Assembly: GCF_027244095.1 (NCBI RefSeq)
Contig: NC_069662.1
Coordinates: 15,774,501-15,838,500, forward strand
DNA length: 64,000 bases
Direction of reading: 5' to 3'
Source: Hemicordylus capensis
Taxonomy: Eukaryota; Chordata; Lepidosauria; Squamata; Cordylidae
Of the stretch, positions 43,905 through 54,563 are shown in pieces. The notes below the pieces were generated by a model. The model was not told the DNA's origin, searched no databases, and worked only from the letters and a program-made list of their open reading frames with translations. Position 1 is the first letter of the stretch, and the number at the start of each line of letters is the position of its first letter. The position numbers and the translations under genes were made by a program.

Positions 43905-43990
43905 TCAACCCCTCCTGTATTCTACCAAAGAAAAACCACATAGCTCTGTGGTCGCCAGGAGTCAACACTGCCTTGACGGCACACTTTACC
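43905..43990 (+). mobile_element. SINE fragment (arm B copy)
   Basis: 'caacccctcctgtattctac' through 'actttacctttacttttggt', mirror of 29430-29515. Confidence 0.65.
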
Positions 43991-44869
43991 TTTACTTTTG
44001 GTAGTCAGGCTGCCAGCCACTAGACTCTTTTTTGAGTTAACACGCATTGGAGCATACTACACATCTAATTCCTCCCTGTGCTCAATGTTTGTAGGCTTAT
44101 TTGTATTGGGGGGGGGCTGTAAATATGTCATCCAGAGTTATAGTGACCAAGAGGGCAGCCCCAGTGCGAAACCTAAGCCAAGGCTCCTGCTCTCAGCACT
44201 CATCCACCACTCCAGGCAGAAGCTTCCCTGGTCCAGCCTAGCCACGGAGTCCAGTGGAGTGGAGTCAAAAGAAAGGCAGGCAGGAGGCCTACTTTCCTCC
44301 CTGGCATTCATGTCTCTGCCTGGACCAGCAGGTCCCTTCTGAGCTGTGGCAAAGAGGCTGCCCTGGGAAAGGTCAGGCCAGAGTGCCTCCACTTTTCTCT
44401 CCCAGGTTGGGCAGGCAGAAGCATAGGGCCTTTGCAGGTATCCTGGGACAGGAGGCCCTCACTGCGTGTGGCTGACTCTCCCTTCCTTCCTCCCCGTCTC
44501 CAGGCTAGGCAGAGATGCTCTACTTGAGGGGCCATGGCCAAGGCACATACAAGACTTTGCCTCAGCCACCTACAGGAAGCCCTTCTTCTGGGACTTGGGT
44601 GGACCCCAGTGGGAGGAGCTCCACAAGCATCTGCAGGACTCATTAAGTGGCCCTCCAAGCACTAGCAGCCTGCGTGTTGCTGTATCACTTGCACTCCCTA
44701 GAGCTAAACACCTGGAGGCATCATTTTTGCCAGATGCTTTCTCCTGAGATGTCTATCTCTCTCCTCCTCCCCACAATCTAATCGGGATCACAGTTCTATA
44801 GGAGATGAGTATACTTCCATTTGTATACAGCAACATCCCTACAATCACCACACCCTGCACAGAAAACTA

Positions 44870-46190
44870 GGGGCTTGGTCAGCCTGATGGATGATTTCCA
44901 ATTGGGAATTGAAAGAGGAAGTGTGACTCTGTTGGTCCTTCTGGACCTCTTGCTGTCTTTCGATACTATCGACCATAGTATCCTTCTGGAACGTCTGAGA
45001 TTGTCGGGAGTGGGAGGCACTGCTTTGGTGTGGTTCTGCTCCTAGCTCTCGGACATATTCCAGATGGTGTTTATTGGAGATTGTTGCTCTTCGAAATCTG
45101 AGCTTAAGTATGGGCTCCATACTTTCTCCAATGCTTTTTAACATCTACATGTTAAACCACTGGGAGAGATCATCAGGGGATTTGGAGCTGGGTGTTACCA
45201 GTACGCTGATGACACCCAGATCTAATTCTCCATGTAAACTTCTTCAGGAGCTGGCATATCCTCCCTAAATGCCTGCCTGGAAGCAGTAATGGGCTGGATG
45301 AGGGAGAATAAACTGAAGCTGAATCCAGATAAGACGGAGGTACTTATTGTGTGGCGTCAGAACTCCAGAGACGATTTTGATCTACCTGTTCTAGATGGGG
45401 TCACACTATCCCAAAAGGAACAGGTTTGCAGTCTTGGAGTACTTCTGGATCCACACCTCTTCCTGGTTTCTCAGGTTGAGGTGGTGGCCAGGGGCAGTTT
45501 CTATCAGCTCCTGCTCATGTGCCAGCTATGCCCATTTCTCAAGATCAGTGACCTCAAAACAGTGGTACATTTGTTGGTAACCTCCAGACTTGACTTCTGT
45601 AATGCGCTCTACATGGGGCTGCCTTTGTACATAATCCGGAAACTTGAGTTGGTTCAGAATGCAGCAGCCAGGTTGGTCTCTGGGTCATTTTGGAGAGACC
45701 ACATTACTCCTCCTTTGATGGAGTTACACTGGCTGCCATTAGGTTTCCGAGCAAAATACAAAGTGCTAGTTATAACTTACAAAGCCCTAAACAGCTTAGG
45801 CCCTGGGTATTTAAGAGAGCATCTTCTTCACTATGAGCCCCACCACCCATTAGGGTAATCTGAGGAGGTCCGTCTCCAGTTACTGTCAACTCGTCTGGTG
45901 GCTATACAGAGATGGGCCTTCTCAGTTGCTGCCCCGAAATTGTGGAATGCACTCCCTGCTGAGATACAATCCTCCCCATCTCTGGCAATTAAAAATAAAT
46001 AAATCTGAAAACCCATCTTTTCACCCAAGCCTTCTCAGCTTTTTAAAATTGTCTGTTTTAATTTTATGGTTGATTTTAAATTGTTGAATTGTTTGAACTT
46101 TTAATATGTGTTTTAATTGTTCTATGTTAACTGCTCAGAGATCAAAATTTGGGTGGTATATAAGTTTAAACAAACAAACAAACAAACAAA
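44870..46190 (+). mobile_element. L2-clade LINE, 5'-truncated, in arm B only
   Basis: The plus strand reads SVTLLVLLDLLLSFDTIDH, a damaged MGSILSPMLFNIYM, GWMRENKLKLNPDKTEVLIV, LGVLLDPHLFLVSQVEV, DFCNALYMGLPLYIIRKLEL and LHWLPLGFRAKYKVLVITYK. It ends with 'aatttgggtggtatataag' and an (AAAC)n tail. Several frame changes are visible. It lies between the ZU5 and UPA exons of gene 2, inserted after the duplication. Confidence 0.87.
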
Positions 46191-46319
46191 CAATCTCTAT
46201 CTCCCTCAGTTGTTTAGATACACAAAACCAGCATTTCTGATCTGTTAATGAAGGAAAAGCAGAGCAATTCTTAGCTGGGATTCCTTGTTCTTGTGGCTAG
46301 AACCTTTTCCCTGCCATAC

Positions 46320-46623
46320 CTGCAAGACACAGGAAGTGAGGGAGGTGAACGGCTTCCACAGCCTCTCCTGGCTCCGCTTGGATGTTGAACAAAGGGCCGG
46401 CGATAATCATCCAAGACGGCTTCTCTCCTTTCAGGTGCTGATTCCATGAATCATTCCAGTATGTTATGATTACAGCTTCTCTCACCTCAAATATGAGATT
46501 GCTGTAGTAGCAACGGAAGGAGCCAGCCTCAGGGCAGTGCATCCTGAATGCAACCAAGAGGAAGACAGAAGCGGAATGAGGTTGGACACTGATCAATGCA
46601 GCCCCCTGTTCCAATTGATATTT
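46320..46623 (-). CDS. Gene 2 FIIND ZU5 exon
   Basis: It reads MHCPEAGSFRCYYSNLIFEV, AVIITYWNDSWNQHL, SWMIIAGPLFNIQAEPGEAV and AVHLPHFLCLA, then donor GTATGG in phase 1, which joins UPA exon 1. Human NLRP1 has AGSYRWPNTGL, VAGPLLDIKAEPGAV and AVHLPHFVAL at the same places. Two 5' borders are possible. 46543 has the best pyrimidine tract but needs a phase-2 partner that I cannot find. 46623 is phase 0 and open. The first strands of ZU5 (the GPTG-type segment) are not identified, so one upstream exon may be missing from my reading. Confidence 0.85.
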
Positions 46624-46984
46624 CTGCAATAGACATGTAGGCTAAACTTTAAAGTCCAGAAGAACACACACACTGAGGCTGTTCTCACGAGCAGCCTAGC
46701 CTAGAATAGGCTGCTTATGTGGAGTGCCGGGATCTGTGCTAATCCCGTCACACCCACCCAGCCTAACCCAGCTACTAAGCCTGGCTTTTAGCCTAGGTTA
46801 AAGGAGCAAGTGCTCCCTTACCCCAGCTGCCGGGACCATGTGTTTCCTTGGGCTGCACACAGCCCATGGAGACACAGAGATGAGCACCCAGAACTCCCGT
46901 CTGACGGCAGATAAAGTCAATTTACTGTGCTTGTGATGTGGTGCATTGTGGGATATCTGGGGGCCAGGGCGCATTGTCCTGCTA

Positions 46985-47078
46985 ACTGGGCAAAGAGGCA
47001 CCTTTTAACATGGTGATTCTCTTTATTTCGCAGAGGGAGAGTAACTGGCCCTCTCCACCCCCAGCACAGGACCTCCAG
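46985..47078 (+). mobile_element. SINE with L2-like tail, 5' half (continues 49640-49785)
   Basis: 'taactgggcaaagaggcacc' to 'cagcacaggacctccag' is the front of the family seen at 25283-25565. The rear half ('tgactgttgctggtgtctat' to 'aaaagtggtatataaat') resumes after the hAT insertion. Confidence 0.75.
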
Positions 47079-49639
47079 CAGGCCCATCCTTAGGGTGGGG
47101 TGACTGGTGCAATCACCCCAGGCCCCGCGCTGGCGGCATCACCACCACCGCAAGTGGCAAGCACCTGCTCGCTCTTGGCACAGCAGCCTTGCACCTTGCG
47201 CCAGCCTTGGCTCCGAGCAGCGCAGCAACCAGCCGCCATGTATGCTTGTGGGGGGAGGAGCAGAGGCGGCACAGCACACCAGCAGTGGCCGAGTGAGTGG
47301 TGAGCAGCCTGCCTCTCCTCTTGCTCAGCAGTCTTGTGCTGTGCGCCCACCTTGGCTCTTGGCACCATGGCAGCTGCAGCCATGTGTGCTTGCTGGGGGG
47401 AAGGGGAGGGGAAGGGGCAAGGGGTGGGCATCTTGCATAGCAGAGGAAGTACCGTTGGAGACTCAGCCTGCCTAGGAAGCAAGGATCACCTCACCGTACC
47501 TCAAAGATGGGTGGGTGGGTTCCACAGCAGGCAAGAGCCTGCAAGAGATGAAGGTGGGGCTCTCTCAATTCACTCCCAATCCCAGAAGCAGTTGCCCCCA
47601 TTGGGCATCTCCCCTGAGCTGGGATATGTCAACCCCTTTGCTTCTCATAGGAGGCAGATCTCCAAGAGATCTTTTTGGAGATCGCTGATGGGTTGACACT
47701 CAATGGGCTGAGAAAAGCACCCTGCAAAAGTTGTTGCCTCTGCACAAGGCTGGGTGCAATAGCAAGCGTTGGGCGAGGAAAGGGGTCTAGCCAGCAGCCC
47801 CTAAGGGCAGGGCCGTCCTTAGGGTGGGGCGACCAGGGCAATTGCCCTGAGCCCCGTGCTGACACAGGCCCCACTCTGGGCACACTGCAGTGCAGCCTGC
47901 CCTCCACTCTCCCCCAGTCTCAGCCACTTATCTTCCCCCGCAGCCCAGCCGGAGCCCATATTTTGTGTGTCTGTGCAGCTTGAAAGGCTCCCAGTCAAGC
48001 TGCTAGAGCTCCTTCTTTCCCCGCCTCTCAGTTGTTCAGTGAGTGGGCAGGGCTTCCAGAGAGGAAGTTCAGGAAGCAAGCAGGCAGGCAGTGAGTGTCC
48101 AGCCCTGGCTTCCCTTGCCCACCAGAGCGCTCTGCAGACCCTCTGCCCAGCCCTGCCCAGCCTTAGTAATGGAGATATGAAGTGATTTCCTTTTTGTGGT
48201 TATCCCCCCCCCACGAATATTTAGGGATTGGCTTGCCATAGGGCTTTGGCATTGAGCAAAGATGTAGGGCAGGGTGGGAGGAATATGTATATTTAAATTG
48301 TAGTGGATTGGACAAATTGTTCATTTTTTCCCTTTAATTAAAAAAAAACCCATCCAAAAAGTCCTATAAGTAGCTTGCTTCATGGCAGAAAATTACAAAA
48401 ATATCTGGAACTGAAGCCCACCCACCCCCTTAGACCATCATTCCAACCCCATATGGAGGAATCTGCCCTTTACCTTCTTAAAACGTCCTCCTTTCTGCCC
48501 CAGCCTTTAGATCAGCTGTCCTGGAATGATTTGGCATAGGGCTTTGGTATTGAGCAGAGATGTAGGGCAGGGTGGGAGGAATATGTATATTTAAATTGAG
48601 GTGGATTGGACAAATTGTTGGTTTAAAAGAAAAACCCATCCAATAAGTCCTATAAGTGGCTTGTTTCATGGTGGAATATTACAAAAACTTCTGGAACAAA
48701 CAATATATTGTTTGTTTGTTTATGAATGCACTATGCTCAAGTTGATTTGCAACCAGAAGGTCTGAGAACTGTGAAGCATGTGTTGTGCTTTTTATTTTTA
48801 TTTCTTTAGAAATGCATTATATGTCCAAAAACCTCACTCACACTATTTACACTGTATGTCATCAATTAGTATGGTTCTGTAATGATATGAAATGTTAAGG
48901 TGGCACTGCACATTCTGATTTGCTCCCAGCCCCACACTCCACTAGGGATGGCCCTGACTAATGGACACATAGATAGGTCCCATCTGTCTTCTTAAATGGG
49001 TCTGGGGTGCGGGCCATCCAGCAATGAAATCCTAAGTGAAATCACAGGGCTTCTGCATGCCCGCCTCTACCACCTGCCTGGGATAGGGAAGCACAATGCA
49101 GAGAAGCAAACTGGAGAGGGGACAAGACATTCTGTCTGTCTGTGTGTGTGTGTCTACATACTGTAGGTGTGTGATTGTAGAGGGAAGTGTGTGGGATGAG
49201 AAGGAAAGGGGTGGGAAGGGAAGGAGTTCATAATAGGGAGTGTGTATGTGTGTGTAGAGAGAGGTGTGTGGGGTGGGAATGAAAGGAGTGGAGTGGGGTG
49301 GGAAGGAAGGAAACAAGTGCATTAGAGTGTGTGTGTGTGTAGGTGTGTGGGGTGGGAAGGAAAGGAGTGTATCAGAGGGAGTATGGTAAATATCAGAGGG
49401 AGTTTGGTAAATGTACCTAGGTGCCTCTCTGCTGTGTTAAACTGTGTATGTTTGTATCTTGGTTTTACATACAATATAGATTTATTTATTAATTTGAAAT
49501 ATTAAGGGGGCCCCACACGTGCTGATTCGCCCCCAGCCCCGCACTCCCCTAGGGACAGCCCTGGATATGGAGGCTCCACTTAGCCAGCATAGTCCAGAGC
49601 TACTGTTCTTCCTGGAAACAAACTCTAGGGACAGCCCTG
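47079..49639. mobile_element. Nested hAT-like non-autonomous composite
   Basis: The outer element starts 'caggcccatccttagggtgg', ends 'ctagggacagccctg', and is flanked by the exact 8-bp duplication acctccag (47071-47078, 49640-49647) within a SINE. Inside lies a second copy, 47808-48956, with 'cagggccgtccttagggtgg' at one end, 'agggatggccctg' at the other, and imperfect 8-bp flanks. A further right terminus ends at 49563. Between that terminus and the outer end, 49565-49623 matches the promoter region of gene 1. Long GT-rich low-complexity DNA fills 49130-49345. No transposase is seen. Confidence 0.72.
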
Positions 49640-49781
49640 ACCTCCAGTGACTGTTGCTGGTGTCTATCTTATCTTTCTTTTTAGATTGTGAGCTCCTTGG
49701 GGACAGGGAGCCGTCTTAATTATTTATTATTTTTCTATTTCAACTGCTTTGAAAACCTTTGTTGAAAAGTGGTATATAAAT

Positions 49782-50985
49782 GGGGACCATATTTCTTACT
49801 TCTCTCCATTGTGAAAACTCTCCATTTATCCCTACCCTCTGTTTCCTGTCTTTCAACCAGTTAGCAATCCACACATGTACTTGTCCCCTTATCCCATGAC
49901 TGCTAAGTTTCCTCAGGAGTCTTTGATGAGGAACTTTGTCGAAAGCTTTTTGGAAGTCCAGGTATACTATGTCAGCTGGATCAACCTTGATCCACCCACT
50001 TGTTGACACTCTCAAAGAACTCCAAAAGGTTGGTGAGGCAAGATTTATCTTTGCGGAAGCCATGCTGGTTCACTCCCAGCAGGGCCTGTTCTTCTATGTG
50101 CTTTACAATTTTATCCTTGAGGATGCTTTCCATCAATTTGCCTGGAATGGACGTTAAGCTAACTGGCCTGTAATTTGCCGGATCGCCCCTGGATCCCTTT
50201 TTGAAAATGAGTGTTACATTGGCTACTTTCCAGTCCTCTGGTGCAGAGCCTGATTGCAGGAATAAGTTATATATCTTAGCAAGGAGGCCGGCAATTTCAC
50301 ATTTGAGTTCTTTGAGGACACTTGGATGGATGCCATCCAGTTCTGGTGATTTGTTAGTTTTCAGTTTTTCCAGACAGTTCAGAACATCATCTCGTCACTC
50401 AGTTCTTTAGCCTCCATCCCCAAAAGCGTGGTTAAGGAACAGGTATATGCTCAGTATCCTCTGCCTTGAAGACAGATGCAAAGAACTCATTTAGCTTCTC
50501 TGCAACCTCCATATCCCCCTTAATAATCCCTTTCACTCCCTCATTGTCTAATGGTCCAACTGCCTCCCTGGCAGGTTTCTTGCTTCTGATGTATTTAAAG
50601 AAGTTTTTGTTATTCCCCTTGGTACTCTAGCTAAGTGTTCCTCAAACTCTCTTTTCGCCTCCCTTATTGTCACCTTGCATTTCTTTTGCCAGAGTTTGTG
50701 TTCCTTTCTGTTCTCTTCCTTTGGACAGGCCTTCCAATTTCGGAAGGAAGTCTTCTTCCCTTTTATGGCTTCCTTGACGGTACCTGTTAGCCATGCTGGC
50801 CCACCTCCTGGACTTAGTGTTACCTTTCCTCCTTTTGGATATACAATCTAACTGGGCTTCTAGTATTGTGGTTTTGAGTAAACTCAATATACTCTGGAGC
50901 GAAGTGACTCTCCTGATTTCCCTTTCAGCTTTCTTTTCACCATACTCACGTACCTTTCAGCTTTCTTTTCACCATACTAAAGTAA
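49782..50985 (-). mobile_element. CR1-type LINE fragment
   Basis: The minus strand holds DIVYLDFQKAFDKVPHQRLL, SHGIRGQVHVWIANWLKDRK and QRVGINGEFSQW. Upstream are the decayed 'PDGIHPRVLKEL' and 'NYRPVSLTSIPGKLMESIL' regions, typical of amniote CR1 reverse transcriptase. It is truncated at both ends and the frame is broken. Absent from arm A. Confidence 0.82.
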
Positions 50986-51466
50986 GCTGGTGGAGGTGAT
51001 TGTTAGTCTTGCCTTTAATGCTGGCTTTTATGTTTCCTAGAATATCAGTCAATGAAACCCAGTAAACATTGGGAGAGTTGGGCTCTCCTCACCTATGCAT
51101 TTCTTTTGCTCTGAAAACTAGCCATTTCCACACCCCCTATTTTACAAAGGATTGGAGCAAACCCAGGTGTAAGGGTGGGGAGAGTGGATTTGCCACTTTC
51201 ATGTCTTATTTGGCCCTTGGTGGCTTATCAATCCTAATTGAGTTTTCCTGTTTCAATGGCCGAGACCCTTTCAAAGGGCATGACCCTGAAATTCAGGAAG
51301 AGCTAAGTTCTTCTGTTCCTCAGTTTGAGCAGGTCATACTTCAGGACTGGCTCCAGGTTTGAGGGATCCTTGGCAAAGTGCCCTCTGGGGAACCAGTGGG
51401 AGGTGGGTGCCCTTCTAAGGTTTGACTGGCAAGACTGACCTTGTCAGTGGTATGGAGGTTGTCAAC

Positions 51467-51690
51467 AGCATGGTGTAGTGGCTAGAGTGCTGGACTAGGA
51501 CTGGGGAGACCCGAGTTCAAATCCCCATTCAGCCATGATAATAGCTGGGTGACTCTGGGCCAGTCACTTCTCTCTCGGTCTAGCCTACTTCACAAGGTAG
51601 TTGTGAGGAGAAACCTAAGTATGTAGTACACCGCTCTGGGCTCCTTGGAGGAAGAGCGGGATATAAAAATGTAATTTTTTTTAAAAAAAA
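51467..51690 (+). mobile_element. tRNA-derived SINE, full length
   Basis: 'agcatggtgtagtggctagag' with box A-like 'tagagtgctggactagg' and box B 'gagttcaaatcccc', a body 'gggtgactctgggccagtca', and the tail 'gaggaagagcgggatataaa'. The nearby 51700-52560 shows no supported exon. Confidence 0.82.
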
Positions 51691-52564
51691 TAAAAACATA
51701 GCAGCAGCAAAGCTCCCCCTTGGCACACTCCTCTTTTGTACTCTCCTTTCCCTCTGGGCCCTTGTCCTCCCTGAGCAATGACAGTGCTAAAAGTAGTGCA
51801 GAATGTCCATGCTTCATCACCAATGCCTCCTCATCCTTGCTCGCCCATCCCATCCCATGCCATCCCAAAATAGGAGTTTTTCCAGAGGTCTCTGCAATGA
51901 TGGAGCCTCTGGGAAAGCGCCCATTGGGGAGGCCTTCCACGGGAGGGGGATATTAGCAAAGGACCCTGCTGGGACCCTGACAGGTGCCCAAGCGTGCTGC
52001 ATGCTGATATCAGATACTTCTCATTTCAGATATCACACACACACACCCCGCAACAAAGTGGGGGCTGGGCGATGGGCAGTGACTGCAAGTGTGTCAGAAG
52101 TCAGAGCAGTTGAAGCTGGAAAGCAGGACCGAGGAATCAAGCCACAAGTCACAACCACCCCAGAGAATCAGGCTTGAAGTCACAGATATAGGTCCACACC
52201 AAAGTCAAGGAGACATTGTTTCTCAAGCCAAACTCCAGTCCAAACAGGAAGCTCATAATAGTACTTCCTGTTCCAGAAGGATCCAATTGCCAGCTCAATT
52301 GGGAAAGGCCAGTCCAGATCCTGATATTTCTTTCCTCATGCAGATGCTGCAGTTCTGGCAGCTTGCCACAACAGGCAGTCACGCACAGAATCCTGGGCCC
52401 TCAGCTCCAGTCCAGGCAATTCCTGACAGGTTATATGCAGTAAAAAGTGGTCTCTGCTAGAAAGAGGAGGAAAGAAGCTGCCTGAAGTGTGTTTGTATGA
52501 GAAACTCACTAAGGGAATGCAGAAAGAGCTGGCGACCCAAATGAAGTAACAGAACTGCCTCACC

Positions 52565-52720
52565 AGAACATAAGAACAGCCCTGCTGGATCAGGTCCAAG
52601 GCCCATCTAGTCCAGCATCCTGTTTCGCACAGTGGCCCACCAAATGCCACTGGAAGCCTACAGGCAGGAGCTGAGGGCATGCTCTCTCTTCTGCTGTTAC
52701 TCCCCTGCACAGTAATGTAA
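52565..52720 (+). mobile_element. SINE-type repeat ('catctagtccagcatcctgt')
   Basis: The phrases 'gaacataagaacagccctgc', 'tggatcaggtccaaggccca' and 'cacagtggcccaccaaatgc' are hallmarks of a very common reptile short repeat. A related copy is inserted in the DIRS fossil at about 56390-56590. Confidence 0.65.
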
Positions 52721-52807
52721 GATCCAAGTGCCAAGCCAAATGCAACAGTTTGACATTTATAACTCTAAAATTAATATTAAAAATTCAAAGCAGCAAACCA
52801 TGCAGAC

Positions 52808-53300
52808 TAGGGATGTGCAAAACATTTTGACGTCATAATATTTCGACTTGGAATGGGCCGTTTCGAGTGTCTCAAGCTTGAAACAAAACGTCTTTTAAAA
52901 AGGGGCCTGTTCAAGTTTGGAACAAAACAACCCCATTTTGATTCAAAACGTTTCAACGTTTCGAGCACCATTCTGGAGGCCTGTTTTTCCCTTGCTGATT
53001 GGTTTTCTGCCACTGGCTTCTGACTGGCTTGAAATCCTATGGTGGTTTGGGGAAAAGGTTAGAAATGTGTTTAAAATTGCCTGCTTGCCAATTTCTTTTG
53101 TGGGTTAGGTGGTAGGTAGTACACATCATGCCCTACCACCCAACCCACTTTGGTGTCCCTAGGAACTACCTGTGGGAGCAATGGGGTATTCTGAGTTCCC
53201 TTTGGCCAGAACACTCAAAACGTTTTGAGTTCTGTTGCGTTGAAACTTTTTGTTGTCAAGCTCGAAATAAAATGCAAAATCCATTCCATGCATATCCCTA
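52808..53300. mobile_element. 493-bp hAT-type non-autonomous element
   Basis: Termini 'tagggatgtgcaaaac' and 'tgcatatcccta' are inverted, and a perfect 8-bp duplication atgcagac flanks them (52800-52807, 53301-53308). The interior is rich in 'caaaacg/cgttttg' motifs that pair across the element. No open frame of interest. Confidence 0.88.
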
Positions 53301-53334
53301 ATGCAGACTGCTTTGGTGGATAGAACTCCTTTTC

Positions 53335-53470
53335 CTGATGGCCATTTTCATGGGGGCTTGTGGGTATTTCTTCATTACATTAAATTTTAATGTAATTTAG
53401 AACTTTGCCCACTCTGGGAGGAGAACTGCCCCAAAGCCCCCATGAAAATAGCCACCAGGAAAAGCCTCTG
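53335..53470. repeat. Inverted repeat, about 135 bp
   Basis: 'ttcctgatggccattttcat' faces 'atgaaaatagccaccagga' around 'acattaaattttaatgt'. It looks like a small foldback element. 53480-54560 holds no exon I can support. Confidence 0.7.
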
Positions 53471-54563
53471 ATCCCAAAGTAGATATCCACAGTAGTGGTC
53501 CACATGATTTGCTGCTTTGATTTTTTAATATTAATTTAAATGGACAAAGCCAGAGATAACAAAGAAGGCAACAGACAAGAGTGCTCTCAGAGTAAAGTCT
53601 TCACTGATTAACCCAGAAAGTGGTGGGTTAACTTCAGCCCACCCTCCTGTAAATTCCTTCTTTTCAGGTTCGTATCAGCCGCTAGTCTGGACTATCTAGC
53701 ATGCTGCATATTACTTCACAGCTCCTTTCTGAAGGGCTTCAGAGAGCATTCCCAGTTGCCACCTTCACCAGGGCTCCTTGATCCTTTATCACTATGCAGC
53801 AAGCAGGCAATCTCTCCTTGAAAGGCATAGCCTGGGTCTTCCACTTCCACCCAGCTGCATCTCGCTAACCCACTCCTCTGAGCCTTTGCTTGTTTTAAAT
53901 GCTTCAGAGAGCAGGGTGGATCTGGATGCTCCAGTACTCTCCACAGCTGGGGCTTGTTCTGCAGAGATTGAGCCCCTCCTCCCCAGCCGCCTTGACATAG
54001 GCATCTTCTCAGGCTTACGTACCTGCATACTTGGGGTTCATAAGTGCCATGACAAAGGATTACCATGTGACCTCTTCCTCCTCCTGGAAGCTTTCAGTGG
54101 GACACAGGGCTCTTTATGCTAAAGCTTTAAAATCCACTACCAGCAGCAGGAAAAAGACTTGATTATTTAAATACATGTGAACACTTTGAGAGGCCTTAGC
54201 CTGGAAGGCAGTATACGAAGAGTTCAAGCAACAAACAAGTGACAGGCAATAGCTTGAAAAGCAGAATTAGTTGTCCAGATTGGGCTCCTTGAAAAAAGTA
54301 CAAAATGAGATACAAAGAGAGGTAGTGGACACCCCAAGATCAAAGTTGTACTCTAACACAGCGACTTTCAAATTCTGTTCTGAGGAACCCAGGAGTTCTT
54401 CAGTATTATCAGCAATGGTGGATATGCTCCCCTGAAAGAGAGGTTTTCCACTATTTTTCAACTACTAATGTATACTGGCTGAGTTTCAGGGCACTCTCTT
54501 AGTACATAGGAGGTGATGGTGAAACTGAGTACACTTTGCTAGTGCCCCACATGAACTGATTGT

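Noticed and set aside
54230-54480. Minus-strand segment after a strong acceptor (GSISTIADNTEELL) as a missing FIIND exon
   Set aside because: It has no FIIND similarity, no clear donor, and the phrase 'gcgactttcaaattctgttc' looks like part of a dispersed repeat.
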